Of a DNA stretch of 64,000 bases, positions 36,947 through 44,540 are shown in pieces. The stretch is taken from NCBI GenBank assembly GCA_005884665.1, contig VBAT01000007.1, positions 40,109 through 104,108 of the forward strand, given 5' to 3'. Position 1 is the stretch's first letter. Each line of letters begins with the position of its first letter. The notes beneath the pieces were generated by a model, which was given only the letters and a program-made list of their open reading frames with translations, was not told the DNA's origin and did no database searches. The position numbers and the translations under genes are program-made. Origin of the DNA: Bacteroidota bacterium (lineage in GTDB: Bacteria; Bacteroidota; Bacteroidia; Chitinophagales; Chitinophagaceae).

Positions 36947-37207
36947 ATGGCACATAAAAAAGGTGAAGGCAGTGTAAAGAACGGTCGCGACTCACAAAGC
37001 AAACGCCTGGGTGTAAAAATTTTTGGTGGCCAGCCTGTCATCTCTGGTAACATTATCGTTCGTCAACGCGGAACTGTTTATCATCCTGGAAAAAATGTTG
37101 GCGTTGGAAAAGACTATACATTGTTTGCATTAACAGATGGTGTAGTTGAGTTTCGCAAGGGAAGAAACAACAGAAGTTTTGTTTCTGTTACACCTGTGGA
37201 AGCTTAA
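36947..37207 (+). CDS. rpmA: 50S ribosomal protein L27
   Basis: This 86-residue protein begins [20 protein letters not shown]. There is no cleavable N-terminal extension of the Firmicutes kind. [21 protein letters not shown] is the conserved core. It functions at the peptidyl-transferase centre. It is the second gene of the rplU-rpmA pair, 87 bp after L21. Confidence 0.97.
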   Translation: MAHKKGEGSVKNGRDSQSKRLGVKIFGGQPVISGNIIVRQRGTVYHPGKNVGVGKDYTLFALTDGVVEFRKGRNNRSFVSVTPVEA

Positions 37208-37255
37208 TCCGCAGTCATTACCATTTTGTCTCAACCGTAAATAATTGGAAAAAAG

Positions 37256-37286
37256 TTTGGGTAATATGAAATAATTATTACTTTTA
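37256..37286 (+). promoter_or_regulatory. Promoter of the lysine-rich peptide gene
   Basis: TTTG at 37256-37259, 19-base spacer, TACTTTTA at 37279-37286. The -33 box is perfect and the -7 box has one mismatch (final A for G). The ATG at 37328 is 41 bp downstream. Confidence 0.55.
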
Positions 37287-37327
37287 CTGTCGTTAACCCA
37301 TTTACTAAACATTAAATTCTAAACAAA

Positions 37328-37411
37328 ATGGCAGTAAAGAAAAAAGCAGCTAAGAAAAAAGCAGCTCCAAAAAGAAAAGCAGCTAAGAAAAAAGTTGCAA
37401 AAAAGAAATAA
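37328..37411 (+). CDS. Lysine/alanine-rich 27-residue peptide (histone-H1-tail-like)
   Basis: The short ORF encodes a peptide of 27 residues of which 16 are Lys or Arg, built from AAKKKAA-type repeats (MAVKKKAAKKK, then APKRKAAKKK). It resembles the tail of histone H1 or bacterial Hc1-like proteins and could bind DNA or RNA. It has its own likely promoter and a strong terminator 23 bp after the stop, so transcription is well supported. It lies between rpmA and the PolX gene. Confidence 0.65.
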   Translation: MAVKKKAAKKKAAPKRKAAKKKVAKKK

Positions 37412-37433
37412 GTTGAGAGCATCTCAACCAAAG

Positions 37434-37458
37434 AAAACCCTCCGAATGGAGGGTTTTT
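37434..37458 (+). terminator. Rho-independent terminator
   Basis: AAACCCTCC, loop GAAT, GGAGGGTTTTT: a strong 9-bp GC-rich stem followed by T5, 23 bp after the lysine-rich peptide stop codon. Confidence 0.85.
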
Positions 37459-37634
37459 CATTTAGAGCAATTGAGAAGAGAGCTAAGAGGAAAGGAGTAA
37501 AAGAGCGATGCTTTCTCCCAATCGATTTTTCCCTTAGCTCCCCGATAAGTGCGGAGAATGAGAGCGAAGAGCGATGTTTTCTTTTCCTCCTTCGCTCCCG
37601 CTCTGTTTTCTCACTCTTTCTTTAAATTGCATCT

Positions 37635-39320
37635 ATGGACAACTCCGCCATTGCCGATAATTTCTCCCTTCTTTCCAAACTGATGGACATTCACGGCGAG
37701 AACTCGTTTAAAACAAAAACCTATTCCATTGCGGCTTTCAATATCGACAAGATGCCCGAGCAGCTAAAGGACACCCCGAGGGAAAAACTCTTTAGCATAA
37801 AAGGGATCGGCGACAGCGTAGGAAAGAAGGTTATCGAGATGCTTGATACCGGCGAATTGAAGGTATTAAGTGAATACATTCAAAAAACTCCACCGGGTGT
37901 GGTTGAAATGCTGAACATAAAAGGCATTGGTCCCAAAAAAATAAATACGATCTGGAAAGAGATGGAAATAGAATCCATCGGCGAGTTGCTATATGCCTGC
38001 AATGAAAACCGGTTGACCCTGTTCAAAGGATTTGGCGGCAAAACTCAGGCGAATGTTCAGGAAGCGATAGAATTCTATTTACAAAACCAGGGAAGCTTTT
38101 TGTACGCGCAGATCGATGAAGTATTTCCCCAGGTCGATAACTATCTTAAAAAAATATTTTCCCCTTCCGATGTAAGGGTGACCGGAGCATTCAGGAGACA
38201 GGAGCCGATCATCGAAGAGCTCGAGTACGTGGTCATGGAGAATAATCAACTGGTAAAGCCGAAATTTCAAACGGCACAGCCGCCCGAATTGCTGGAAGAA
38301 ACGGCTACGACTCTTCTGTATAAATTGAAAAATGGATTGAAGCTTCGTCTATATACGGGTGGTAAGAACCGTGCGGAAGAATTATTCAAAACAACCGGCT
38401 GCAAAGAATTTGTTGAAGCATTTAACAAGGATTATCCGAACCTGAAGTATAAAGGCGATGAAACCGAAAACGATGAGATCGTTTTTGAAAAAGCCGGAAT
38501 TGCATTTGTACCGCCCATGTTACGGGAAACCGCGGCAATTATTGACAAAGCAAAGAAAAAATCGCTGCCCGAACTGATCCAACCGGGGGATATTAGATCA
38601 ATCATTCACAGTCATAGCAACTGGAGCGACGGTGCACCTACTATCGAGGAGATGGCAAAGGAATGTATCAAAAGAGGCTATGAGTACATGGTCATATCCG
38701 ATCACTCCAAAGTAGCGGTGTATGCAAATGGGTTGTCAGAAGAAAGGATCCGCGAGCAGCATCGTTATGTTGATGAGTTGAACGGCAAGCTGAAACCTTT
38801 TAAAATATTCAAGAGTATCGAATGCGATATCCTGAATGATGGTAGCATGGACTATGCCGATAAGATACTTGCCACATTCGACCTCGTCATTGCGTCCGTG
38901 CACAGTAACCTGAAGATGCCGGAGGAAAAAGCAATGGCACGTCTTCTCAAGGCCATTGAAAATCCTTATACGACCATACTTGGCCATATGACGGGCAGGT
39001 TGTTACTAAGCCGTAACGGTTATCCAGTAGATCATAAGAAGATCATCGAGGCATGTGCGGCCAATCAGGTAGTAATAGAATTGAATGCGCATCCCCGCCG
39101 GCTTGACATGGATTGGAAATGGATCGATTATGCCCTCCAAAAGAAAGTACTTATCTCCATCGATCCCGATGCACACTATCTTGAAGGCTTCGATGATGTA
39201 AAATATGGCACCCTGGCTGCGCAAAAAGGCGGATTGACAAAGGAAAATAATCTCAGCAGTTTTACGTTAAAACAGTTTGAAGAGTGGTTGAGTAAGCGGA
39301 AAAAGCTTAAAGGCATCTAG
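37635..39320 (+). CDS. polX: PolX-like protein: helix-hairpin-helix and PHP phosphoesterase domains
   Basis: This 561-residue protein has the layout of bacterial DNA polymerase X with 3'-5' exonuclease. HhH motifs are at about 45-120 (IKGIGDSVGKKV, IKGIGPKKINTIW). The nucleotidyltransferase core is around residues 182-198, and the PHP domain is about 325-561 with HSHSNWSDG, ISDHSK, ASVHSN and DPDAH metal ligands intact. Notably the polymerase DxD motif is altered: the position that reads GDIDIL in active PolX reads E-E-L-E-Y (Glu195, Glu197). The PHP nuclease is probably active while polymerase activity is doubtful. Confidence 0.85.
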   Translation: MDNSAIADNFSLLSKLMDIHGENSFKTKTYSIAAFNIDKMPEQLKDTPREKLFSIKGIGDSVGKKVIEMLDTGELKVLSEYIQKTPPGVVEMLNIKGIGPKKINTIWKEMEIESIGELLYACNENRLTLFKGFGGKTQANVQEAIEFYLQNQGSFLYAQIDEVFPQVDNYLKKIFSPSDVRVTGAFRRQEPIIEELEYVVMENNQLVKPKFQTAQPPELLEETATTLLYKLKNGLKLRLYTGGKNRAEELFKTTGCKEFVEAFNKDYPNLKYKGDETENDEIVFEKAGIAFVPPMLRETAAIIDKAKKKSLPELIQPGDIRSIIHSHSNWSDGAPTIEEMAKECIKRGYEYMVISDHSKVAVYANGLSEERIREQHRYVDELNGKLKPFKIFKSIECDILNDGSMDYADKILATFDLVIASVHSNLKMPEEKAMARLLKAIENPYTTILGHMTGRLLLSRNGYPVDHKKIIEACAANQVVIELNAHPRRLDMDWKWIDYALQKKVLISIDPDAHYLEGFDDVKYGTLAAQKGGLTKENNLSSFTLKQFEEWLSKRKKLKGI

Positions 39321-39354
39321 TTTCAGGTAATAGTCTTCAATTGCTCATTAGATC

Positions 39355-39840
39355 ATGAGATATTTCGTCACCATCGTATTCATGCTATCTTCCGTTCTTG
39401 TCATTGCCCAGAAAAATGATGACTATAGTGAAATCCCGGAGTTTAAAAGGCCGAACTCCCTGACCTGGCAACAGGTTAGCGGACTATACATAGCAGAGGT
39501 GGGCGTTTTTGACAGAGTAAAATTACAACTAAACTTATCCGGAAATTTTACCAACGTCTACGCCGGTCGCTACGATAGAGATACAACTACTGGCAAATGG
39601 GAGCTCACCAGTGAAGATCTAATCTTGAGATACAACGAGCAAAAGTTAGAGTTCGATATTTTGGAATTTTGTGGATATTATATTCTTGTACCTTCCCTGC
39701 AAAAAAGTGAATTCATCAAACTAATAAAAGTTGCTATAGCTGAGGCGAAAAAAGAAAAAATCAAGGATGAATATTTTGTTACTTATATTCTCGGGAGAGT
39801 AAAAGACTTGCTTACCCGAAAGATATATCCTTCAAGGTAA
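39355..39840 (+). CDS. Secreted protein of unknown function
   Basis: This 161-residue protein has a signal peptide (hydrophobic residues 3-18, cleavage near VIAQ). The mature part has a lipocalin-like or small beta-rich look (GVFDRVKLQLNLSGNFTNVYAGRYDRDTTTGKWELTS is a strand-turn pattern common in secreted beta proteins of this phylum). No family was recognised with certainty. It begins 34 bp after polX. Confidence 0.6.
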   Translation: MRYFVTIVFMLSSVLVIAQKNDDYSEIPEFKRPNSLTWQQVSGLYIAEVGVFDRVKLQLNLSGNFTNVYAGRYDRDTTTGKWELTSEDLILRYNEQKLEFDILEFCGYYILVPSLQKSEFIKLIKVAIAEAKKEKIKDEYFVTYILGRVKDLLTRKIYPSR

Positions 39841-39950
39841 AGGCTCATTTAACTGTGAGAAATAAAAAAAGCTCCAAAGGCTATCAAACCCCTGAAACTT
39901 TTTAAACTTCTTAAACCTTTAAACCATTCAACCTTTCAACCTTTAAACGT
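39841..39950. repeat. TTTAAACC-type simple repeats in convergent junction
   Basis: Between two convergent stops, CTTTTTAAAC, CTTCTTAAACC, TTTAAACC, TTCAACC and CTTTAAACG words recur and run into the AAACGTTTAC ending shared with 23801-23851. Confidence 0.7.
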
Positions 39951-40376
39951 TTACTTCGGCCATGAAGCAATAATTATCCCAGCAATGGCGCAACCGATGA
40001 TATTGTAGCCGCCATTGATCAAATGAAGACCGAGAGGCCTTTTTTCATACAGGTAAGAAATGCTGACTGAAGTAGCAGCAAAACAGATCCCCGCTATCAA
40101 TCCGACCTTTAAACCCGTCATCCATCCGGCAATTCCGATCTTGGCGATCAGGATAGCCAACGCAACGCAGGCGACGCACATCAGGATAAAAGACGAGACC
40201 ATGATTTGTGCGACTCCTGTCCTGGCGCTCGGATCACTCATGTTAACCCCCGTGAGCTTGACCCAGGAATTGGCAAATAAAACTTTGGAGTACCATAGCG
40301 CTCCAAGTGCGAAATAAGCAAGAGCTGCGACTAATACAGCTAACCAGTTGATGTTCGAAAAAATTGCGGTATCCAT
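39951..40376 (-). CDS. DUF1761 family membrane protein
   Basis: This 141-residue protein has four hydrophobic helices. The start INWLAVLVAALAYFALGALWYSKVLF is typical of DUF1761. Function is unknown. The frame is open 15 codons further upstream, but the ATG at 40376 fits the family start. It is the gene immediately after the DUF1080 terminator, so it has its own promoter. Confidence 0.8.
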   Translation of the reverse strand: MDTAIFSNINWLAVLVAALAYFALGALWYSKVLFANSWVKLTGVNMSDPSARTGVAQIMVSSFILMCVACVALAILIAKIGIAGWMTGLKVGLIAGICFAATSVSISYLYEKRPLGLHLINGGYNIIGCAIAGIIIASWPK

Positions 40377-40390
40377 AACAGTTGGTTTTA

Positions 40391-40439
40391 ATAAAGAAAA
40401 ATTAAGCCATTTCTCCGTCAATTACAACGGGGAAATGGC
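40391..40439 (-). terminator. Rho-independent terminator after the DUF1080 gene
   Basis: A 13-bp stem (GCCATTTCTCCGT against ACGGGGAAATGGC, with one G-T pair) with an 8-nt loop at 40406-40439, followed on the minus strand by TTAATTTTTCTTT. It lies 28 bp past the DUF1080 stop, so the sugar-catabolism operon ends here. Confidence 0.85.
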
Positions 40440-40466
40440 CTTATCAACATCGCGGACAGGAAATGT

Positions 40467-41249
40467 TTATAAACTCTTCAGCTTGATGTTCCGGAAAGAT
40501 ACCTGGTTGCCATGGTCCTGAAGGCATATTTTCCCTTGTTTGTATGTGCCAAAGCCAGGCCACTCTTTGAACTTGCTTCCCGCAACAAGCTTTTTCCAGT
40601 TGTCATCCCAAAGAGTTGTTGATACTACATTTTCTCCATTGAGATAAAGATCGAGCTTCGCATTTTGCACTTTTATTTCCGCCTGATTCCATTCTCCAAC
40701 CGGCTTTGCTGCTTTTACGCTGGATGAGATCAGGTCATAGAGATCACCTGCCTGGTGTTTAAGTATTTTTCCATCCTCATGGCCTTCGTTATCGACTATC
40801 TGCATTTCGGGTCCAGACTTAAAAGAATAATCAAACTTAGCGGTGTCTTCGTGCACCAGGAATATGATACCACTGTTTCCTTTGGGTGAAATCTTCCATT
40901 CTAACTTCAAATCAAAATTCTCAAACTCCTGGTCGGTTGCGATATCGCCTCCATTGGCTGTTTGCCAGTCTTTTTTTGAGGAAGTGTCAAGATAAAGAAT
41001 TCCATTCTCAGCTTTCCAGGCTGCACCAACCGGTGCTCCACCGTATTTATGCCAGCCCTTTGTTGTTTGTCCATCGAACAACAATTGCCATCCCTGCTTT
41101 TTTTCCTCATCTGTCAATGAATTGTCGGAAGGAGGATTTCTTAGCGTTTCACTGTTAGAAGAATCAGAGCTACTTTTTTTGTCCGAACCTGAATTGTTGC
41201 AGGCTGCCAGGACAAGTAAAAAAAGACTACCGGTCAATACCTTTCTCAT
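40467..41249 (-). CDS. DUF1080 lipoprotein (3-keto-disaccharide hydrolase domain)
   Basis: This 260-residue lipoprotein has a lipobox ending LAACN (Cys17), a Ser-rich linker, then the DUF1080 concanavalin-like fold: GWQLLFDGQTTKGWHKYG, LEWKISPKGNSGIIFLVHE, GPEMQIVDNEGHED, WNQAEIKVQNAKLDLYLNGE and the end ISFRNIKLK-like VSFRNIKLK. The family is now linked to cleavage of 3-keto-glycosides. It sits downstream of a cytochrome c lipoprotein, a TIM-barrel isomerase and a Gfo/Idh oxidoreductase, which fits a role in oxidative glycoside breakdown. Probably periplasmic face. Confidence 0.88.
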   Translation of the reverse strand: MRKVLTGSLFLLVLAACNNSGSDKKSSSDSSNSETLRNPPSDNSLTDEEKKQGWQLLFDGQTTKGWHKYGGAPVGAAWKAENGILYLDTSSKKDWQTANGGDIATDQEFENFDLKLEWKISPKGNSGIIFLVHEDTAKFDYSFKSGPEMQIVDNEGHEDGKILKHQAGDLYDLISSSVKAAKPVGEWNQAEIKVQNAKLDLYLNGENVVSTTLWDDNWKKLVAGSKFKEWPGFGTYKQGKICLQDHGNQVSFRNIKLKSL

Positions 41250-41311
41250 GCCATTTATTTTATTGATGAAAAGAATTTGTTTATCAATATAGCTCAGTAA
41301 ATCACCCGGGC

Positions 41312-41716
41312 TTACTTTTTTAGTAACAGGATATATTTTACCATAGCTTTTGCATCTTCTTCTGTTACCTGCGGGTGAGGAGTCATCGGCGTTTGTCCCC
41401 AGACACCGGTGCCGCCATTACGCACTTTATTGGAAAGATAGTTGATAATGCTATCTCCTCCCCCGGCATATTTATTGGCAACATCCATGTAAGTGGGTCC
41501 TACTTTCGCCTCACTTATTGCATGACAGGTAAAACAATCGTTCTTGGCAACAATTGCCAGGCCTTTTTGATAATCAGGATTAGAGCTGAGCTCAGAACCT
41601 TCAGAAGAATTATCCTTGGTTTCTTCTTTTTTCGCGTCTTTGCCATCTTTTGAATCGTTCCCGCCGCAGGCCGCCAGGGCAAAAATCACAAACGATGCAA
41701 CTATAACTTTTTTCAT
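41312..41716 (-). CDS. Cytochrome c lipoprotein (monohaem)
   Basis: This 134-residue lipoprotein has a lipobox (LAAC, Cys17), a Lys/Glu/Asp-rich linker and a class I cytochrome c domain. The CFTCH haem motif has Cys61, Cys64 and His65, with Met111 in GQTPMTPHP as the likely axial ligand. It follows the isomerase by 24 bp and precedes DUF1080 by 62 bp. In this context it could accept electrons from the GMC dehydrogenases. Partner specificity is inferred. Confidence 0.9.
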   Translation of the reverse strand: MKKVIVASFVIFALAACGGNDSKDGKDAKKEETKDNSSEGSELSSNPDYQKGLAIVAKNDCFTCHAISEAKVGPTYMDVANKYAGGGDSIINYLSNKVRNGGTGVWGQTPMTPHPQVTEEDAKAMVKYILLLKK

Positions 41717-41740
41717 TTGGTAAATTTTGATTGTAAAATA

Positions 41741-42796
41741 TTATTTCAGCCCGAGTACTGATCGGTTAAAGTTATCATCCGTTTTAGTACCTGCAAAATC
41801 ATCGAATGCTTTTTCCGTTACCCGTATGATGTTCTTTTGGATAAACTCCGCTCCTTCTTTGGCCCCGTCTTCGGCGTTCTTTATACAGCATTCCCATTCC
41901 ATAACGGCCCATCCACTGTAATCATACTGTGCCAGCTTGCTGAAGATGGTTTTAAAATCGACCTGTCCGTCTCCCGGCGAACGGTAGCGTCCAGCACGGT
42001 TTAACCAGCTTTGATAGCCGCCGAATGTTCCCTGCCTGCCAGTAGGATTGAATTCAGCATCCTTCACATGAAAAGCTCTGATCCTTTCATGATAAAAATC
42101 GATGTACTGTATATAATCCAACTGCTGTAACACAAAATGAGAAGGATCATACAGGAGACAGGCCCTCGGATGGTTCTTTACTTTTTCCAGGAACATTTCA
42201 TAAGTGACTCCGTCAAACAGGTCTTCGCCCGGATGTATTTCATAACAAACGTCTACACCGCATTCATCGAAATAATCCAGGATCGGCGTCCATCTTTTCG
42301 CCAGTTCTTTAAAGCCTTCTTCCACGAGGCCGGCAGGACGTTGTGGCCACGGATGAAACGTATGCCAGAGCAATGCCCCGCTGAATGTGGCATGCGCATT
42401 TAATCCGAGGTTCTGTGAAGCTTTCGCGCCATACTTTACCTGTTGAACAGCCCATTCGGCCCTGGCTTTTGAATTACCCCGAAGTTTTTCCGGAGCAAAT
42501 CCATCGAACAGCGAATCATAGGCGGGATGAACAGCTACCAATTGTCCCTGCAGATGAGTAGACAGTTCAGATATCTCCAAGCCGCATTCATTGACCATAC
42601 CTTTTAATTCATCAGCATAGGTCTTACTTTCAGCCGCTTTTTGCAGATCGATACATCTTGGATCCCATGTCGGTATTTGTACAGCTTTAAATCCAAGCGC
42701 TTTCGCCCAAAGGCAAATCGAACGCATATTATTGAATGGCGCTGTATCACCCATGAATTGCGCTAAAAATATTCCGGGGCCTTTAACTGTAGTCAT
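41741..42796 (-). CDS. Sugar phosphate isomerase/epimerase family TIM-barrel protein
   Basis: This 351-residue TIM-barrel (xylose isomerase/AP-endonuclease-2 like) has no signal peptide and is probably cytoplasmic. Metal-binding-type motifs are visible: CYEIHPGEDLFDG, CLLYDPSHFVLQQLDYI, FHVKDAEFNPTG and VMEWECCIKNAED. The frame extends 11 codons upstream into a GC-rich repeat (MAWRRCAAARN), which I regard as not translated; MTTVKGPGIFLAQF is the family-like start. It belongs to the Gfo/Idh-cytochrome-DUF1080 operon. Confidence 0.9.
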   Translation of the reverse strand: MTTVKGPGIFLAQFMGDTAPFNNMRSICLWAKALGFKAVQIPTWDPRCIDLQKAAESKTYADELKGMVNECGLEISELSTHLQGQLVAVHPAYDSLFDGFAPEKLRGNSKARAEWAVQQVKYGAKASQNLGLNAHATFSGALLWHTFHPWPQRPAGLVEEGFKELAKRWTPILDYFDECGVDVCYEIHPGEDLFDGVTYEMFLEKVKNHPRACLLYDPSHFVLQQLDYIQYIDFYHERIRAFHVKDAEFNPTGRQGTFGGYQSWLNRAGRYRSPGDGQVDFKTIFSKLAQYDYSGWAVMEWECCIKNAEDGAKEGAEFIQKNIIRVTEKAFDDFAGTKTDDNFNRSVLGLK

Positions 42797-42797
42797 G

Positions 42798-42827
42798 TTT
42801 CTCGCGGCGGCGCAGCGGCGCCACGCC
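42798..42827. repeat. GC-rich repeat flanking the broken GxxExxY gene (left)
   Basis: TTTCTCGCGGCGGCGCAGCG-type sequence, related to the element at 43217-43247 on the other side of the GxxExxY gene. It overlaps the 5' end of the neighbouring open frame. Confidence 0.6.
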
Positions 42828-42831
42828 ATTT

Positions 42832-43212
42832 TTAAAGATTGTTTACAATTCTTTTAATACCATTTTTAAGCAATCCCTCGTTAAAATTTATCGCCAAACC
42901 CAACTTTAATTTGGTTAATCGCAAATACGTTAATACTTATTTCAAATGAACATGTGCGATTGACTCGATGGATTTCAATTCTATTACAACTTTGTCTTCA
43001 ACAATCATATCAGTTCTGAACCCAAGTTCTAGCTTGATCTCCTTCCATGTCACGGGAATCGGACATTGTCGCCTGACAGTCAGCTTATGTGTATTAACAA
43101 GTTCGTATTCCATTACCGCCTCATAAACTGATTCAAACAAGCCTGGTCCCAATTCCCTATGAATTTTGAACGCTGCATCTAAGACTGTCGTTGCTATTTT
43201 GTTCTCATCCAT
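42832..43212 (-). pseudogene. GxxExxY protein gene with an in-frame stop
   Basis: The first 91 codons (43212 to 42937) encode a typical GxxExxY start (GPGLFESVYEAVMEYEL, then TDMIVEDKVVIELKSIE). At 42937-42939 a TAA follows HVHLK. Reading through it, the same frame continues with VLTYLRLTKLKLGLAINFNE and GIKRIVNNL to a second TAA at 42832, exactly the family's usual C-terminus and total length (~126). The internal TAA replaces an expected Gln (CAA to TAA, one change). It sits inside an otherwise coherent operon, flanked on both sides by related GC-rich repeats. Confidence 0.85.
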
Positions 43213-43216
43213 ACTA

Positions 43217-43247
43217 TTCTCGCTGCGTCGTTGCGCCGCTGCGAGAA
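43217..43247. repeat. GC-rich inverted repeat flanking the GxxExxY gene (right)
   Basis: TTCTCGCTGCG and CGCTGCGAGAA form 11-bp arms with one mismatch, 9 bases apart. It is related to the element at 42798-42827, suggesting the gene and its flanks are a unit. Confidence 0.65.
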
Positions 43248-43267
43248 ATTAGTTCTTTGGCGGCGGA

Positions 43268-44428
43268 TCAAACCGTGAAATCAACCCATTTTTCGGTGCC
43301 TTTTCCACTTTTAATTACGTTCTCTATAAACGCCATTCCTCTGACTCCGTCTTCTATGCCCGGGAAGTCGAGCCATTCCGCTTTTGGCGTTTGACCAGCC
43401 AGCTGCGCTTTTACACACAGGGCAAAATTGCGATATAAATTTGCAAATGCTTCCAGGTATCCTTCCGGATGTCCGGCTGGAGTACGTGAATTGTGGGAAG
43501 CAAAAGAACTGACATAGCCGGTACCTGTCCGCCAGGTTTCTTTCGGTTTATCGAGCCATTTGACAATTAAACTATTTTCATCTTCCTGTTTCCATTCTAT
43601 ACCTCCTTTTTCGCCAAACACTCTTACCTTAACATTATTCTCTTCACCAGCTGCTATCTGTGAAGCAAACAATACACCGGTTGCGCCATTATCATATTTC
43701 AACAAAACGGCTCCATCATCATCCAGTTTCCTTCCCTCCACTACAATATTGATATCGGCGCAAAGCTTCATTGTTTTTAACCCGCTCACATATTCCGCAA
43801 GATTAAATGCATGGGTACCGATATCTCCCATACAACCGGCAATACCACTTTTTGAGGGATCGGTTCTCCATGCCGCCTGCTTCTGATCGCCGCCTTCGAG
43901 AAAAGTGCTGAGCCATCCCTGCGGATATTCAACATATATCTTTCTTATTTTTCCAAACTTGCCGCTCAACACCTGTTGCCTTGCTTCTTTCACCATGGGA
44001 TAACCGGTATAAGTATGTGTCAGGCAAAAAAACAATTGACCTTTTTTAGCAATTGCTTGTAGTTTTTTAGCTTCCGCCAGGTCAAAGGTCATCGGTTTAT
44101 CCAATACCACGTGAAAGCCATTTTCCAATGCAAGCTTTGCCGGATCGAAATGAACGTGATTGGGTGTCACGATACTGACAAAATCCATTTTTTCAGTTGC
44201 GGACAGTTCGGTCTCCCTTCTTATCATTTCTTTGTATGACCCGTAGATGCGGGTCGGAGACAGGTTGAGCATTTCACCGGCCTGTTTTGATTTTTCAGGA
44301 TCACTGCTGAATGCGCCACAGACCAGTTCAATCTCGCCATCGATATTGGCAGCTATGCGATGTACGGCACCGATAAATGCACCGGGGCCACCACCTATCA
44401 TTCCCATTCTTAATTTACGTGTTGCCAT
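43268..44428 (-). CDS. Gfo/Idh/MocA family NAD(P)-dependent oxidoreductase
   Basis: This 386-residue enzyme has an N-terminal Rossmann fold (LRMGMIGGGPGAFIGAVHR) and the family Lys in LDKPMTFDLAEAKK (EKP-type motif), followed by the C-terminal alpha/beta domain with GTHAFNLAEYVSGL. Relatives oxidise or epimerise sugars and their keto forms using bound NAD. It is the first gene of the minus-strand sugar operon, divergent from an MFS transporter. It lacks a signal peptide, so it probably handles imported sugars in the cytoplasm. Confidence 0.92.
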   Translation of the reverse strand: MATRKLRMGMIGGGPGAFIGAVHRIAANIDGEIELVCGAFSSDPEKSKQAGEMLNLSPTRIYGSYKEMIRRETELSATEKMDFVSIVTPNHVHFDPAKLALENGFHVVLDKPMTFDLAEAKKLQAIAKKGQLFFCLTHTYTGYPMVKEARQQVLSGKFGKIRKIYVEYPQGWLSTFLEGGDQKQAAWRTDPSKSGIAGCMGDIGTHAFNLAEYVSGLKTMKLCADINIVVEGRKLDDDGAVLLKYDNGATGVLFASQIAAGEENNVKVRVFGEKGGIEWKQEDENSLIVKWLDKPKETWRTGTGYVSSFASHNSRTPAGHPEGYLEAFANLYRNFALCVKAQLAGQTPKAEWLDFPGIEDGVRGMAFIENVIKSGKGTEKWVDFTV

Positions 44429-44540
44429 TGCAATCGTTTGAAGTAAAAGTGTGAATTAAAATGTTTTGAGTAAAAATAAAATGGTGTTTAAAAGTAGTAC
44501 ATTTAGTTTTTCGTAAAATAATTTTTTCAAAACTAACGAT
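44429..44540. promoter_or_regulatory. Divergent promoter region of the sugar locus
   Basis: 112 bp, strongly A/T-rich, separate the starts of the Gfo/Idh gene and the first MFS gene. TACATTTA is one base off a -7 box on the plus strand. No clear operator was seen. Both operons are presumably regulated from here. Confidence 0.45.
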
